Shown: positions 1 to 11,023 of the stretch, in pieces | Layout of the letters: each line of letters starts with the position of its first letter | How positions within the stretch are numbered: the stretch's first letter is position 1 | Notes under the pieces: generated by a model | What the model saw: only the letters and a program-made list of their open reading frames with translations | The model's database searches: none | What the model was told of the DNA's origin: nothing | Program-made: the position numbers and the translations under genes | Source: Anastrepha obliqua | Lineage: Eukaryota; Arthropoda; Insecta; Diptera; Tephritidae | Direction of reading: 5' to 3' | DNA length: 64,000 bases | Assembly (NCBI RefSeq): GCF_027943255.1 | Contig: NC_072895.1 | Span: 20,310,001 to 20,374,000, forward strand

Positions 1-540
1 TGAACGGTTTTACTGGATTTCAAAACCCAAACTTCGCACCCGTATATGAGTGTAGGTCTTAAGATAGTTTTGTAAATTCGTAGATTCTGGTTCCTGGAAA
101 ATAATCTTGACTTCACCAACTTTGCATGTGCGAAGTAAGACGTATTTGCAGCTTCTATCCTGTCTTGTATGGCAATAGATGTATTTTTTTTATGTGCTCA
201 GTACAACTCCAGGGTACTTAAATTCGTTTACCATCTCAAAGTTATAGCTGCCGATTTGTGAGTTATTTGTTGGGTTGCGCGCTTTCTCTTCGATATATTT
301 GACTTTTTTTTCGTTGATAGGTCCTACCATCCTAGCAGATGTTTCTTACAGAGCCTTTTTGTTTCTGGTTATAATTACGATGTCATCCGCATAGGCACAA
401 ATTTGTGTAGATTTGCAGGGATCTTTAACAGCTATAATCGTATGTAGTATCAGGTTAACAGCAGGGATGAAAGCACATCTCCTTATTTTACACCCGAGAT
501 CACTTCAAAGTGGTCGGTGACATTACCTTGAATTCTCTGT
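1..540 (-). pseudogene. RTE-like non-LTR reverse transcriptase relic
   Basis: The minus strand encodes the catalytic end of a reverse transcriptase. A YADD active-site motif lies at 382..393, followed downstream (toward 240) by NEKKVKYIE and a YNFE...FKYPGVVL stretch, and near position 80 by ILRPTLIYGCEVW. The order palm motif C, then the FKYLG-type block, then the RPxLxYG block is that of RTE-like non-LTR elements. Stops and frame changes occur between the blocks, and the copy runs off the left edge, so it is a dead partial copy. Clade assignment is by motif style only. Confidence 0.7.
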
Positions 541-599
541 TTTGCCCAAGTGTTTGCTGAAGTTATGCCAATCACGGTGAATTTGTGCATTTGTGATAT

Positions 600-2290
600 A
601 TGATGTGTATTTCCCTTCATTCTGAGAGTTTTTGATAGGAATCATAGGATTATTTCGATGTTTGAGTCAACTGCGGTGCCCCAGAGTTGTATGCCATATG
701 TCCACACTGGTTTTAGGATAGCTGAGTAGAGTAAGCGCTCATTTTTGAGGGAAACATTTGAGTTGCGATTTAACACCCAGCGTAGAAATATGAGCTTTCC
801 ATGTAAGCTTGCAGTCAAGATGCATTTCGAGATATTTAGTCACATTACTTTGAGGTATGATTTTTATTGTTATTGAGTTAAAAGGGTGGGTAAGTACTTC
901 GCTTGAGTGTAAAGGTAACTTCAAGAGATTTTTTCCCAATTGATTTCGTTTTCCAGTCTTTGAGCCATTAAGTCCCTTTTGGAGTTTAAAAGAAGCCAAA
1001 TCAAAGAGGGAGTCAATTGCGAGTAAAGTGGTGCCATCTGCAAAAGTTCCGACGATACTTTCCTCAGTAACTGATAGATCGTGAGTGCACGAAGCAAATG
1101 TAAGGTGGGACTCATAATATTGCCTTGTGGTCTAACAGCTAAGCTTTCGCAGAGCTGAGATTGTGTTTTAATTTTATTTTACAAAAAAGTGCCAATTTTT
1201 CAGGTAAGACTTGCTAAAGATATACTAATTTGTGGATAAAGTAGCCTTTATTTCACAAAGTAAACCGTAATGCCAGACATGTTCGAACACTGGAGATTTG
1301 TTGAGAAATGCGACTGTGTAATGTTTCTTCTGTTAAAATGCCTTGAGAATACTATTTACGTGTCCTAGATACTGGTTCGTGTATTTTTCCGAAGTCGAAT
1401 TGATGATTTGGATGGATTAATTTTCCGTCTTCAATTATGCGCATCACTCTTTTGAAAAATAGTGCCTCCAAAACTTTAGATTTCACTTTTTCGGCGCTTT
1501 TTCCGGCTTTAAGGATCATATTTATTTGTGCAACTTTCCATTGGGAGGCACAAAACCAGTTAATATTGAGGCATTATATATATCCATGAGGAAAGATATT
1601 CCTTCTGCTGGAAGTTGCTTAAGTACTTCTCCAGAGATGAGATAATATTCAGGAGCTTTGTTTTAAGTTGTTTTATCGCTTCTCCCACTTTGTTTTTTGA
1701 ACAGTTTTTTATTAGTGTCTCCATCTGGTGGAGGAGCTCCAGGGTTTCTTAAACTTTTTGAGCAGTACTTAACTAGGGCTCGATATTATGTGGGGTTAAA
1801 AATCGGGATAAGTAAGCAAATGTTTGAGCTTTTCGAGATCCGTCTGAGCCCATTTGTTATTTCCCATTTTAATGACAAATTGTGCTAAGGCTGGCCTTTT
1901 GCTTTTCAAAGAGACGGGAAATATAAGACAGAGGATGCATCGAGGTTACTGAGATAGTTTTCTAGTTGAGAGTTACGTACGTTTTGGAGAAGTTTCTTGA
2001 GTTCTGTGTAAGCGAGTTCAGATTTTTTTTTGTCTTCGAGGTGTCTGGTTTGTTGCCATTGCTTTCTCGCCTGATGTTTTTCTATCAGTTTTTCTTCAAA
2101 TACATCTGGGGGCGTTGTCGCTTGGTTACGGAAAATTTAGATTTCAAAGCTCTTTCCTGGACGCAGTTATTAAAATGCTCTACAGAATTAATTATTTCTT
2201 CATTGGTCTTGAGAGGGAGCTTCAGATCAATTGCTGAGGATACAAGCGTCTCGAAGTACTTTCAATCAGTTTTACTGTTGTAGGGACAGC
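600..2290 (-). pseudogene. Jockey-type LINE ORF2 relic (reverse transcriptase)
   Basis: Reading the minus strand from 2290 downward, the order is: a pre-RT linker with EKHQARKQWQQTR near 2080 and YTELKKLL near 2010; ISGEVLKQLP near 1640 (Jockey finger region); a VWHYGLL block near 1280 (the AFDxVWHxGLL motif); an FADG box at 1033..1044 where the catalytic FADD should be; KYLEMHLDCKLTWKAHI near 820; and PVWTYGIQLWGTA near 690. This is the standard Jockey RT order. Several frameshifts and stops break it, and the second catalytic aspartate is replaced by glycine. Neither a 5' endonuclease nor a 3' tail is visible. Confidence 0.8.
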
Positions 2291-3109
2291 ATGGGGAAGT
2301 GAGTCAGCTGAGTCTTTATTTCAGCTGAGATTATTTCACTAGCCGGAATAATTTTACTACACAAAAGTCGATTAAACTGTAAACTTTATTTTTTGCCAGT
2401 CGACCAGTATTTATTTGTATGCTTTTATTGCGAGTTTTTCATATTTATGTAGTTCTAAAATACAAAATAAAATAATATAAAATTTTGTGTTTTAGTTAAA
2501 TAAAATAAACAAATCTTCATACCAAACATTTTATTGAATTCACTTAAGCGCTTTATTTGAACTCGAGCTGAAAAAAGTTTCTAGCTAAGAAACCATAAAA
2601 AACACGCAATGAAAATAAATAAAGATTTGTCGGAACCTGAAAATCCCCAACCGTCCTTTATTTTATAAGAAAAGTGTCACAGAATGTTGAAAATGAACCA
2701 CCCCACACTCTAAGGTCTAGAGGTTATTTTATTAAAGCAAACAACGAAGTCTGTAATCAACAGCAAAATCTGCCTAATGACAATCGTATTCTGCTAACAA
2801 AAATCTATAATTACATTTAATCCTTACTTTCGAAGATATTTTTTAAAAACCTATTAACAAAAACATATCGGCCTCTTTTCAGCGCTTATTGCTTGTGACC
2901 ATAGAGACATCAGGCACTTACTAAAAGATAACTTTCCCTCTTTCAGGTACACCAAGTGTTGAACAGATGATGTAGAGCCATGAAAGACCTTACACCGAGC
3001 ACATCGAAGCGTCGCGTTATATTGAAAACCGCCAAATTGGTCATAAACGAGATCACTGGAGAGTATCCAACTGTGCTCCATACCGCACAGCATACTTCTT
3101 TGTCTGATA
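2291..3109. other. AT-rich spacer without recognised gene
   Basis: About 0.8 kb of AT-rich DNA between the Jockey relic and a mariner. The short open frames near 2850-3170 have no family signature. Nothing else recognised. Confidence 0.5.
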
Positions 3110-3111
3110 TA

Positions 3112-3899
3112 TTAGGTTGGGGAATAAGCTTTTTTACCGATGACTTTTATTTAAACAAAAAACAATAATTATATCAATAAGTTAATCAATTAAACTCTTC
3201 CCACCTCTCGACAAATTTGTTGATGCCGTTCCGCCAAAAACCGCCTGGTTTTAAAGAGGGGTCAGCCACTTCTTTCTCTGCTTCATATTGATGTATAGGC
3301 ACCATTTCTCATCTCCCGTGACGATTCGGTACAAAAAGCGCTGTTTATGACCACGGGCTTCTATGTTATTTTCGTTGAGCTCGTAAGGAATCCAGGCTTC
3401 CAATTTTTCGGTAAATCCAATTGAATGAAGGTGACAGAAAATCGTTTTATAAATGCAGTTCATTTTTTCCGCCAATTGACGACTGGTTTGATGGCAGTTC
3501 TCCTTCTAAAGTGATTTGAGACGTTCTTAATCAAATTTAGAAGACCTTCCGCTTTTTCCGCTGCGGGACGTGTCATCGACGTCAAAGTCGTCATTTTTGA
3601 ACTTTGCAAACCATTTCCGTGCTGTCCCGGGCTGCTTCGGCAGCTTTTTGAACTCGATGAAAAGTAAAGAAAAGCAGGTGTCGAAAATGTTCATTTTTTG
3701 GCTCCTGGGAATTCCCTTTCTAAACCTCAAAACTATTATATTATAATAAAAAACTAAATAACTCAAAAATACAATTAACATAGTTTTGTAGAGCAGAAAG
3801 AGTCCTATCGAATGAATACTTACCAATTGCCAAACAGCAAACAAATTGTTGTAAAATAAAATAAATATAAAATCGCTACGAACTTATTCCTTAACCCAA
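3112..3899 (-). mobile_element. Internally deleted mariner with TIRs and TA duplication
   Basis: A 788-bp element bounded by imperfect inverted repeats: left end TTAGGTTGGGGAATAAG at 3112, right end reading TTGGGTTAAGGAATAAG inward from 3899, each beside a TA (3110-3111 and 3900-3901). Minus-strand coding remnants keep mariner order: ARKWFAKFKNDDFDVDD (helix-turn-helix side, about 3590), QTSRQLAEKMN (about 3470), AWIPYELNE (about 3390), YRIVTGDEKW (first catalytic Asp, about 3310), then directly the C-terminal FWRNGINKFVERWEEF near 3200. The second and third catalytic Asp region is missing, explaining the short length (full mariners are about 1.3 kb). Non-autonomous and decayed. Confidence 0.8.
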
Positions 3900-3901
3900 T
3901 A

Positions 3902-4388
3902 CAACGATTTTTCATGGGCGCCAGTATAAATCAAAATCAAATATCTTATGTATGTTTACTCAGAAAGGACACCACAGACTTGAGTAGATTTTTTTAACTG
4001 GATAACAAATGAATCAGTGGTTCAGTAAGACTGACTACACTTGCATCACAAAAAGTGCTTACAGTAGTTTACTAGCCCTCCGCCAGAACAATATTTTTCA
4101 ATGATTTGCTGTATGAATAGAACTCTTGTGAATATAACTCGAAAGTCTCGGCCAATAATGCAAGTAAATAAGAAAAAAATCTGAGAGCTGGTGCTTTTCA
4201 AAAAAGGCAAAAGAAAATGTTTCTCCAAAATCGCTAGCGCACACATTTTCAATATATTTTGGTTAATGATATTCCAGGCGTTTTTGTGGCATCGCGTTGT
4301 TTGAAGTATACAGATGACTTGAAATTTTACAGTCGTGGACGTAACTGACTGCATAAAACTTCAAGAGAACTTAACAATACTGGATGGT
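3902..4388. other. Spacer, nothing recognised
   Basis: AT-rich spacer leading into the 403-bp tandem array. The open frame at 4046-4354 on the minus strand has no recognisable motif. Confidence 0.4.
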
Positions 4389-5596
4389 TGATGTGATAAT
4401 AACTCCTTACCTCTTAACGCTGGTGAATGCCTTGCGATTGATTTCGATTACATGTTGCGCAGTAGGCACATCTTGATTGATGCATATTTCGGCTAAATAG
4501 GACTCTGATCTGGTATCTGCGTGGCTTCGGCCAGCCAGTATAATCTAACCTAACCTACATTTAGGCACTAACACTCGAACAAAAATTTGTTAGCATATCG
4601 CACCCTAAATACAAAAGGGTCACAACTCAAAATGTTCCTTCTGCTCAAATATGAACGAGACGGTATCAATAAAACGGTCCGCGAATGACATATGACAAAA
4701 ATAAATTTTTTGTTTTTTGGTAGGACTGTTATAAGCTTACATGGCTAATTTCAGCGTGATGTGTCACATAGTTTGTTTTCTGTGCTACTGATGATGTGAT
4801 AATAACTCCTTACCTCTTAACGCTGGTGAATGCCTTGCGATTGATTTCGATTACATGTTGCGCAGTAGGCACATCTTGATTGATGCATATTTCGGCTAAA
4901 TAGGACTCTGATCTGGTATCTGCGTGGCTTCGGCCAGCCAGTATAATCTAACCTAACCTACATTTAGGCACTAACACTCGAACAAAAATTTGTTAGCATA
5001 TCGCACCCTAAATACAAAAGGGTCACAACTCAAAATGTTCCTTCTGCTCAAATATGAACGAGACGGTATCAATAAAACGGTCCGCGAATGACATATGACA
5101 AAAATAAATTTTTTGTTTTTTGGTAGGACTGTTATAAGCTTACATGGCTAATTTCAGCGTGATGTGTCACATAGTTTGTTTTCTGTGCTACTGATGATGT
5201 GATAATAACTCCTTACCTCTTAACGCTGGTGAATGCCTTGCGATTGATTTCGATTACATGTTGCGCAGTAGGCACATCTTGATTGATGCATATTTCGGCT
5301 AAATAGGACTCTGATCTGGTATCTGCGTGGCTTCGGCCAGCCAGTATAATCTAACCTAACCTACATTTAGGCACTAACACTCGAACAAAAATTTGTTAGC
5401 ATATCGCACCCTAAATACAAAAGGGTCACAACTCAAAATGTTCCTTCTGCTCAAATATGAACGAGACGGTATCAATAAAACGGTCCGCGAATGACATATG
5501 ACAAAAATAAATTTTTTGTTTTTTGGTAGGACTGTTATAAGCTTACATGGCTAATTTCAGCGTGATGTGTCACATAGTTTGTTTTCTGTGCTACTG
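4389..5596. repeat. Three tandem copies of a 403-bp unit
   Basis: The phrase gatgtgataataactcc recurs at 4390, 4793 and 5196, a constant 403-bp step. By eye the three units (about 4389-4791, 4792-5194, 5195-5596) show no difference over their whole length. Each unit contains a taatctaacctaaccta stretch resembling the short-repeat 3' tails of local LINEs, and a block with gcaccctaaatacaaaagggt. No coding signature was recognised. Identity between copies means either very recent amplification or an assembly artefact. Confidence 0.95.
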
Positions 5597-5619
5597 TAAA
5601 CAAGTCAAGCTCGAGTGTG

Positions 5620-5662
5620 GAAAATTTTGAGTTGTAACCCTTTTGTATTTAGGGTGCGATAT
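5620..5662. repeat. Inverted partial copy of the 403-bp unit
   Basis: Just after the array, ttttgagttgtaaccctttt and tttagggtgcgatatg are the reverse complement of the block running gcatatcgcaccctaaa to aactcaaaatg inside each unit, over about 42 bp with one or two mismatches. The array and this piece could fold back on each other. It may be the opposite terminus of the parental element. Confidence 0.8.
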
Positions 5663-5872
5663 GTCTAAGCTTCAGGCCAATCAGAGCAAAACTGAGGCAG
5701 TTATAGTACTTTTACTCAACGAATTTTGGCAGTTTTGTTTAACTGTTTAATTTCTTCACAAGATAAACACAAATTTTTGTAGAGCTGATTCCACTAGTAG
5801 CTGCAAACACTAGTTGAGAACTAGTAATTTTTCTACCCATTTTCGACCCTTTTTCAGAATTTCCACGACACG

Positions 5873-5889
5873 CCACACACACACACACA
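5873..5889. repeat. (AC)n microsatellite
   Basis: Uninterrupted AC dinucleotides followed by a short imperfect extension (catacacaaa). Confidence 0.9.
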
Positions 5890-6340
5890 TACACAAATAT
5901 AAACTTGTAGCCGATGTTATTTGTGCACGCCAAAGTTTTAGTGCATTTTTTTGTTTTTTTTAGTTTTTTTTTTTTTTTTGCGCGCGAATGTACCAAAACT
6001 AAATCACACGCCTAAGGCATAAACAATTCCCCACAGATTGCCAGCAAAGTTTGAAAATAAATGTATATCCAGCTGTATCAGTGTCTCCCACATGGCCTGC
6101 CATGCCTGAAGGACACATCGTAAACAGCGACCAGATCGCTCATGTGGGACCGCTTCCAAGCCGAACAAGAGGACGAAAAACTACTACGCAGAGCTGCAAA
6201 AAACTTTTGCTTCTGATATGGGAAAGTGAACGGATGCGCGCAAAGTGGCCATACATTTTAAAAAGTCTCGCATGTGAATCAATTACTTAACTGTTTTTCA
6301 CATTTTTGCTGTACATTCGTTTTTTGTTTATGTATGGAAA

Positions 6341-6409
6341 GTGTGTGTGTGTGTGTTTTACATCGTATTTCAAGCATTAAATGTGCCAGAGTGAGTGTGT
6401 GTGTGTGTG
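6341..6409. repeat. Two (GT)n microsatellite runs
   Basis: GT runs at 6341-6356 and about 6391-6408, separated by about 35 bp of mixed sequence. Confidence 0.9.
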
Positions 6410-7148
6410 GAATAGTGAAATAAAAGTAGAGACTGAAATTTTTTTATTGCAGTTGTTTAAAAAAAACTTTAATGCAGAAAGGATGTCAGAAAAAATTAAA
6501 ATCAGCTATGAAAAGGAAAAGGGAAATATAAAAAAGTTTCTGTGCTATTCAACACATGTCATTATGAAAACGTCCATGCCCTTTTTTATGATCGGTTCAG
6601 CTCAGGCGCAATTCAAGTTACATTTCGCTCGGATTGGGATTTGAAAAGCCATGTCAAAATCAGTTATGAAGCATGTAAATTTAATTGTTTTCTTCTTCCC
6701 TTTTTTATGTTTCACGTAATCCAGCGAGTCTGAAGGTGTGAGATTGAATAGCAAAGTTTATAATTCATTTTTACTTAACATACTGAAAAAAGCTAGGAAA
6801 TGAACGCGCTTTGTCATCAAATTAACTTAAGTTGCTTGAGGCTGCTCTCATGGATTGCATACTTTCAGCAGCATTGGGCTCTATGGAAGTTAGGGGTAGT
6901 CAGCGGGGCGAAAAAATTATGATTTTTAATATTACTTTTACAAAACTAAAAACACAGCATTAATACATCATGTTTCGACTTGACTTTCGCAAAATTTCAA
7001 AAGAAAAAAAATTACAATTGTAAAAGTTATCGCTGTTTGTGTGGAACCCGTTTTTCCAGAAGTCCCTTGCGGTAAACATCACAAGTCCTTGGAGATTCAT
7101 TTAAAATCAATCGGACAAGAGAAATTAGTTTAAGTAATAGATAATATT

Positions 7149-7295
7149 GTGCCTGATCGAAGCTTTTTTCTTTTTTTTTTTAATTTACAATATGGCGGCC
7201 TCAGAAAATATTTTTCAGATTTTCGAGAAAAAACCCACAAACAATAATTGTTTAAAAAAAAGAAATTTTTGAAAATATATTCTTCGATCAGGCAC
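7149..7295. repeat. Short palindromic element with 14-bp inverted ends
   Basis: gtgcctgatcgaag at 7149-7162 is the exact reverse complement of cttcgatcaggcac at 7282-7295. The inner flanks are T-rich on the left and A-rich on the right, so pairing may continue. The 147-bp size fits a small MITE-like element. No transposase-family signature or clear target duplication was identified. Confidence 0.7.
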
Positions 7296-7799
7296 GAGTC
7301 TTTTATGTTTTTCAAAAGCAGTGCAAGTTAAAATCAACCAAGCGCTTCTTAAGTTACAGTGATCACCAGCTCAAAGAGCATAGATTTGAGAAAACCCATT
7401 TAAAGTTTCGCTATCGATTACTGCAGCGTCCGAGCGCCCTTTACTAATTGTGGAATAACTCAAAAAGTATTTCGCGGATTTACGTCAAATTTTTACACAA
7501 TATTTTTAAGATATTATACTTTAAGATAATATCAATCCAAAAATCCAATTTTTTGAAAATTTTGTCTACCCTTAACCCTTTGAAATTTGAAATTTAAATT
7601 TAAAAAAGGTCGAGCCAAGGAGCACCAGGAGATTTGGTGGTTCCTAAAACACTCAGGCTAAAAGGCCCATTGTATTTAAAGCTCTGGTAAGAGGGTAGAT
7701 AGTTAAGGAGGGAGAAAAGTATCAAAGACAGAGATAGGAAAGAATAGAGACAGAGATAGAGAAAGTTAGTCCTGTGAGAACTTTACAGATTCTTTGGCA
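7296..7799. other. Spacer, nothing recognised
   Basis: AT-rich non-coding DNA with a purine-rich gagacagagatag stretch near 7740. No motif supports a gene. Confidence 0.4.
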
Positions 7800-8460
7800 A
7801 ATCTCTAAATATACTCCAGTTTGAGAGAACGAATATTATTCCTTCTCATGACATCGGAAACCAAAACTCGTAGCCTTGTTCTAGCAAGGACAGGACACTC
7901 ACAGAGCAAGGGCTCAGTGCTATCCGCCTCCTTCAAGTAAGACAGGCACATCGAGCCCTCAATGATTCCAATGGTTGGAGACCCCATGGGTTGTGTACTG
8001 TAATAATAACGACCATCAATCGAACGTCTTTTCTTCCAAGTTTTAGTAGAAAGTCTGACAGTTTTCTGTTCGGACTTGTCACAAAACACTTTGCAGTTCT
8101 GCAGCGTTCTAGACCGAACCATTGCTTTTTATGTAAATTGTGGGGGCACCGCTGATCCACGGTTGGCCAACTTGTCAGCAATTTCGTTTTCTTGATGACC
8201 GGAGTGTCCTGGAACTCATATAAGTATGTACAAGCCCCTCCTATCTTGCGACAGAACTAACCTTCTTCTAACATTCTTGAACAATCTTTGAGGTTTGCTT
8301 CGCGTTCTCCAGGGCCTTCAGTGTAGCCTGACTGTCACTGAAAACTCCAATCTGTTTCCCGCTCCATCTCCTCTCTAGTATCCATTCGACTACTTTCAAG
8401 CTGGCAAAAACTTCGTACTCCGTCGTAAAACTGGTACTCCGAAATGAGTTCGTGTGCAGA
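7800..8460 (-). pseudogene. LINE 3' half: RNase H plus cysteine tail
   Basis: Minus strand, 5' to 3': an RNase H core with TEYEVFASLKVVEWILE (catalytic Glu) near 8420, IGVFSDSQATLKAL (catalytic Asp) near 8330, and VPGHSGHQENEIADKLANRG (last Asp) near 8190; then the C-terminal tail CLSYLKEADSTEPLLCECPV near 7930, a decayed form of the CxxC...HxxxxC knuckle found at the end of Jockey/LOA/I-type ORF2 proteins. A TAG/frame break separates the RNase H middle. It abuts the mariner at 8465. Confidence 0.8.
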
Positions 8461-8717
8461 AATCGGCCAAAAGGTCAGTTTTTTGGGATCCGAAAGAAAT
8501 TTTGTTTGTGGATTACTTGCAAACTGGTAAACAAATAAATTCTGGATATTACTGTAACATCTAAGACACCAGCTGAAGGAAAAACTCCGTGGAAAGAGAC
8601 CCAGTTTGCAAACGAAAAAAAAAATTATTTTTCATCAGGACGAATTTTTACAATAGCTAAATGGTGATGTGAGGCGTCAACTGGTCGTGTACGAATAAAG
8701 CATAAGGCAAGTCATGA

Positions 8718-9035
8718 GTTTTCAGTACTTGGGATCGACAATAACATCGTATAGAGATTTGGCGGAAGAGGTCAAAGCGCAAGCAACAAAAGCAGCACGA
8801 ATTTCCGGGTACTTGTGAGATATAGTGTAGAGAAATAAGAACATGAGTGGTAGGAGTAAAACACGTATACATGAAACATTCCGCCATATACAGTCGAATC
8901 CCATGCAGATACGACCAGAACACAGCGTATTCTTACCACCACAGAAATGCAAATGCTCAGAGCGATTTGTAGGCGCACAAGACTTGACAATGTCAGAAGC
9001 AAAGAGATCCGTTCAAGGCATCTGGACCAATGGAA
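8718..9035 (+). pseudogene. RTE-like LINE RT C-terminal fragment (nested)
   Basis: Plus-strand reading gives FQYLGSTITSYRDLAEEVK near 8720, KAARISGYL, a degraded SKTRIYKT-like block (GRSKTRIHETF near 8850), and TTTEMQMLRAICRRTRLDNV near 8935 followed by RSKEIR. This order (FxYLG, thumb, EMxxLRxI, RNxEIR) is typical of RTE-type reverse transcriptases. Frames change at least twice. It lies inside the split mariner at 8465-10024. Confidence 0.7.
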
Positions 9036-9039
9036 TTGA

Positions 9040-9537
9040 AGTCATCGGAAAGAGTAACAAAAGCATGTAAAATGAATGGAACTTGACCGTAAGCAATAGC
9101 CAATACAGGATTGCCCATATTCGACAGGGCCCATTCCAATCGACGAGGCTTGTCCGCAGGCAACAAACTTTGCGTCAATTGAATCTTATACGGGAATAAA
9201 TGCAAATCAATGCGGATAATTCGTTATAAAGTGGTCCGAGCAATGCCCAACTGCTGAGAATGGCGATTTTGGGATGTCCTTGGCAACGTCTCAACGCCCG
9301 TACAAGAGCAATATTCTCATCCGATCGCCTTGGTCGGTTTTGATTTGGCCTCTTTGGATTAGAAAGAGCATCACCAGTCGAAAACCTTTCGTACAAACGT
9401 TCAATGGTGTTCTTAGAAGGCGCACTTTTCACATTATTTATTTTTTTATACGCACGTTGAGTTTTCAAAATTGACTTCTTTTGTTGAATGTAAATTTCAA
9501 CAATTTGGGAGCGCTCGCGTGGCGTGTACTGTTCCAT
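9040..9537 (-). pseudogene. DD41D/rosa-like mariner N-terminal fragment (nested)
   Basis: The minus strand starts MEQYTPRERSQIVEIYIQQ at 9537, then YERFSTGDALSNPKRPNQNR and RRSDENIALVRALRRCQGHP, and in another frame YKIQLTQSLLPADKPRRLEW near 9180. The same layout (MERLTPQQRPQIVQLYYENQ ... NRPRPARSIENI ... AYKIQLVHELKPNDLPARH) occurs in the better DD41D copy at 27552. The catalytic core is absent. Sequence to about 9690 may be its 5' UTR, but no TIR was recognised. Confidence 0.7.
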
Positions 9538-10024
9538 GGTAAAAATCTGCTTGGACTGACGCTTCCAACGCGGTATGTCATTAAGCGATCTGACATCCCT
9601 GTAAAAAGATACGGGGTTGCCAGATGGGTTCGTCGAATATTAACAACCCTGCAGACCACCGGGAAAATCACCAAAACTATGGCATGAGTGCTGGACGTCT
9701 GAATCGCAAAATGATTAAATTAAGAGAAATTTCGTTGTAAATAACCAGATATAATCTTAAATAAAGTGGAAAAAGAGAAGAAATTCCATGAACTAAAATT
9801 CTAATTGTTGGAGCATCCACCAGACTTGGCCCCTAGCGAATGCATCTGTTTTCAGACTTAAAAAAATCATGCGTGGAAAGCGTTGCTCAGCAAATGATGA
9901 GGTCATAACAGCTGCCGAAGCGTATTTTTTAGCCCTTCCAGTTTCTCACTTTTGGGATTGAATTCATAAATTGAAATCTCATTGGAACAAGTGTTTTGAT
10001 ATTTCAGGGAGACTATATTGAATA

Positions 10025-11021
10025 ATAAACTGCATTTCAAACCATACAATTGTATTTTTCTTATCGAACAGCAAAACTTACTGAACATCCTAGCATATTT
10101 TTTCCATCCCATTTTATTGCCCAGTATTACTGACTTTCTTTTTTGGTTAAACAAAAGTCTAATTGGGCGTAACTACCCAACAGTTAGTGCGATATTCGAA
10201 ACCTACCGTAAACATAACTTTTTTGAAGAAGAAGTGGTGATTACATATATCTAATCGAGCCTCAGTGGCCAATGGCACACCTGCAAGGGTGATTCTACTA
10301 TGAAAAAGCAACCCTTCAGCAAAAGTATATGCCACTCAACCCCACAAAAGACCATTAGGTCAAAGTACAAACCTCAAGTCATCTATCATATAAGCCCTTC
10401 AAAGTGGACATAAATTTGTAGTTGTCTCCATTTTGCATGCAAAACCCCGGCCAGTACACCTAACAAATGATGTTTGCGATGTTAAAAGTACCGGAAAAAT
10501 TATGAGTGTTTGGCAAAGAAAATTTCATTTAAAGCTAAAGGAACAAAATAAAGAAAACATGCGCCTCAGCTAACGTTCAACACTTTCTTATTTCAAATAT
10601 CTTCTCTACAGGATACAACAAAAGCATAATTTTATATCATAAGGAAAACTTCATAAATTTATGAAATCAGGCATGCAAATTTAAATCAGTGAGTCTCAAA
10701 TTATGCGCATAACTAATCCCCGTACAGTGTCCGGGCGTGTGTGCATACTCGTTCCAAAGAATTAAGCCAACAATGTAATTATTTATGGCAGCTGACACAA
10801 GCCGACATACGACAGCACCAATATAATGAAAGTATTTATTTAGTACACCCACACATACGAGCAGAAGACACAAATTGATTTCTGTCATCAACGCATGCAT
10901 GCATGGGAAAATACTTACACAAGTATCTGATGCCTTCACCACAGCCTTTGAGAGGAGTCATTAAAATCACTGAAGGAAAGTTAAATAACAAAGAATTGTG
11001 AGCTTAACTAGATTGCGTAAG
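10025..11021. other. Spacer, nothing recognised
   Basis: About 1 kb without a recognised gene or repeat. Several open frames under 95 codons overlap each other on both strands and carry no motif. Confidence 0.45.
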
Positions 11022-11023
11022 TA

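Larger units (their letters stand above)
5663..7148. other. Spacer with CA/TG microsatellites
   Basis: No gene recognised. The stretch holds an (AC)n run at 5873-5889, (GT)n runs at 6341-6356 and about 6391-6408, and AT-rich sequence. Open frames here (for example 6051-6290 plus, 6381-6644 plus) lack family motifs. Confidence 0.5.
8465..10024 (+). mobile_element. Irritans-type mariner relic split by nested insertions
   Basis: Two plus-strand pieces form one transposase. The first (8465-8665) reads FWDPKEILFVDYLQTGK then NSGYYCNI and KKLFF..., the central region up to the second catalytic Asp, where HQDNA has decayed. The second (about 9765-10024) resumes at EKKFHELKF, then LLEHPPDLAPSE (third Asp region, Asp changed to Glu), and ends in GDYIE followed by a stop, as many mariners end. 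The missing join matches normal family spacing, so the ~1.1 kb between them (an RTE fragment and another mariner) is an insertion. The 5' half is absent. Confidence 0.75.

Noticed and set aside
4389..5596. CRISPR-like regular repeats
   Set aside because: The units are 403 bp, contiguous and identical with no spacers, in a eukaryotic repeat context.
5739..5996. Lys-rich 85-codon minus frame
   Set aside because: It runs through a poly-T stretch and a CA microsatellite; composition artefact.
6051..6290. 79-codon plus frame without repeats
   Set aside because: No recognisable motif, and its length is unremarkable.
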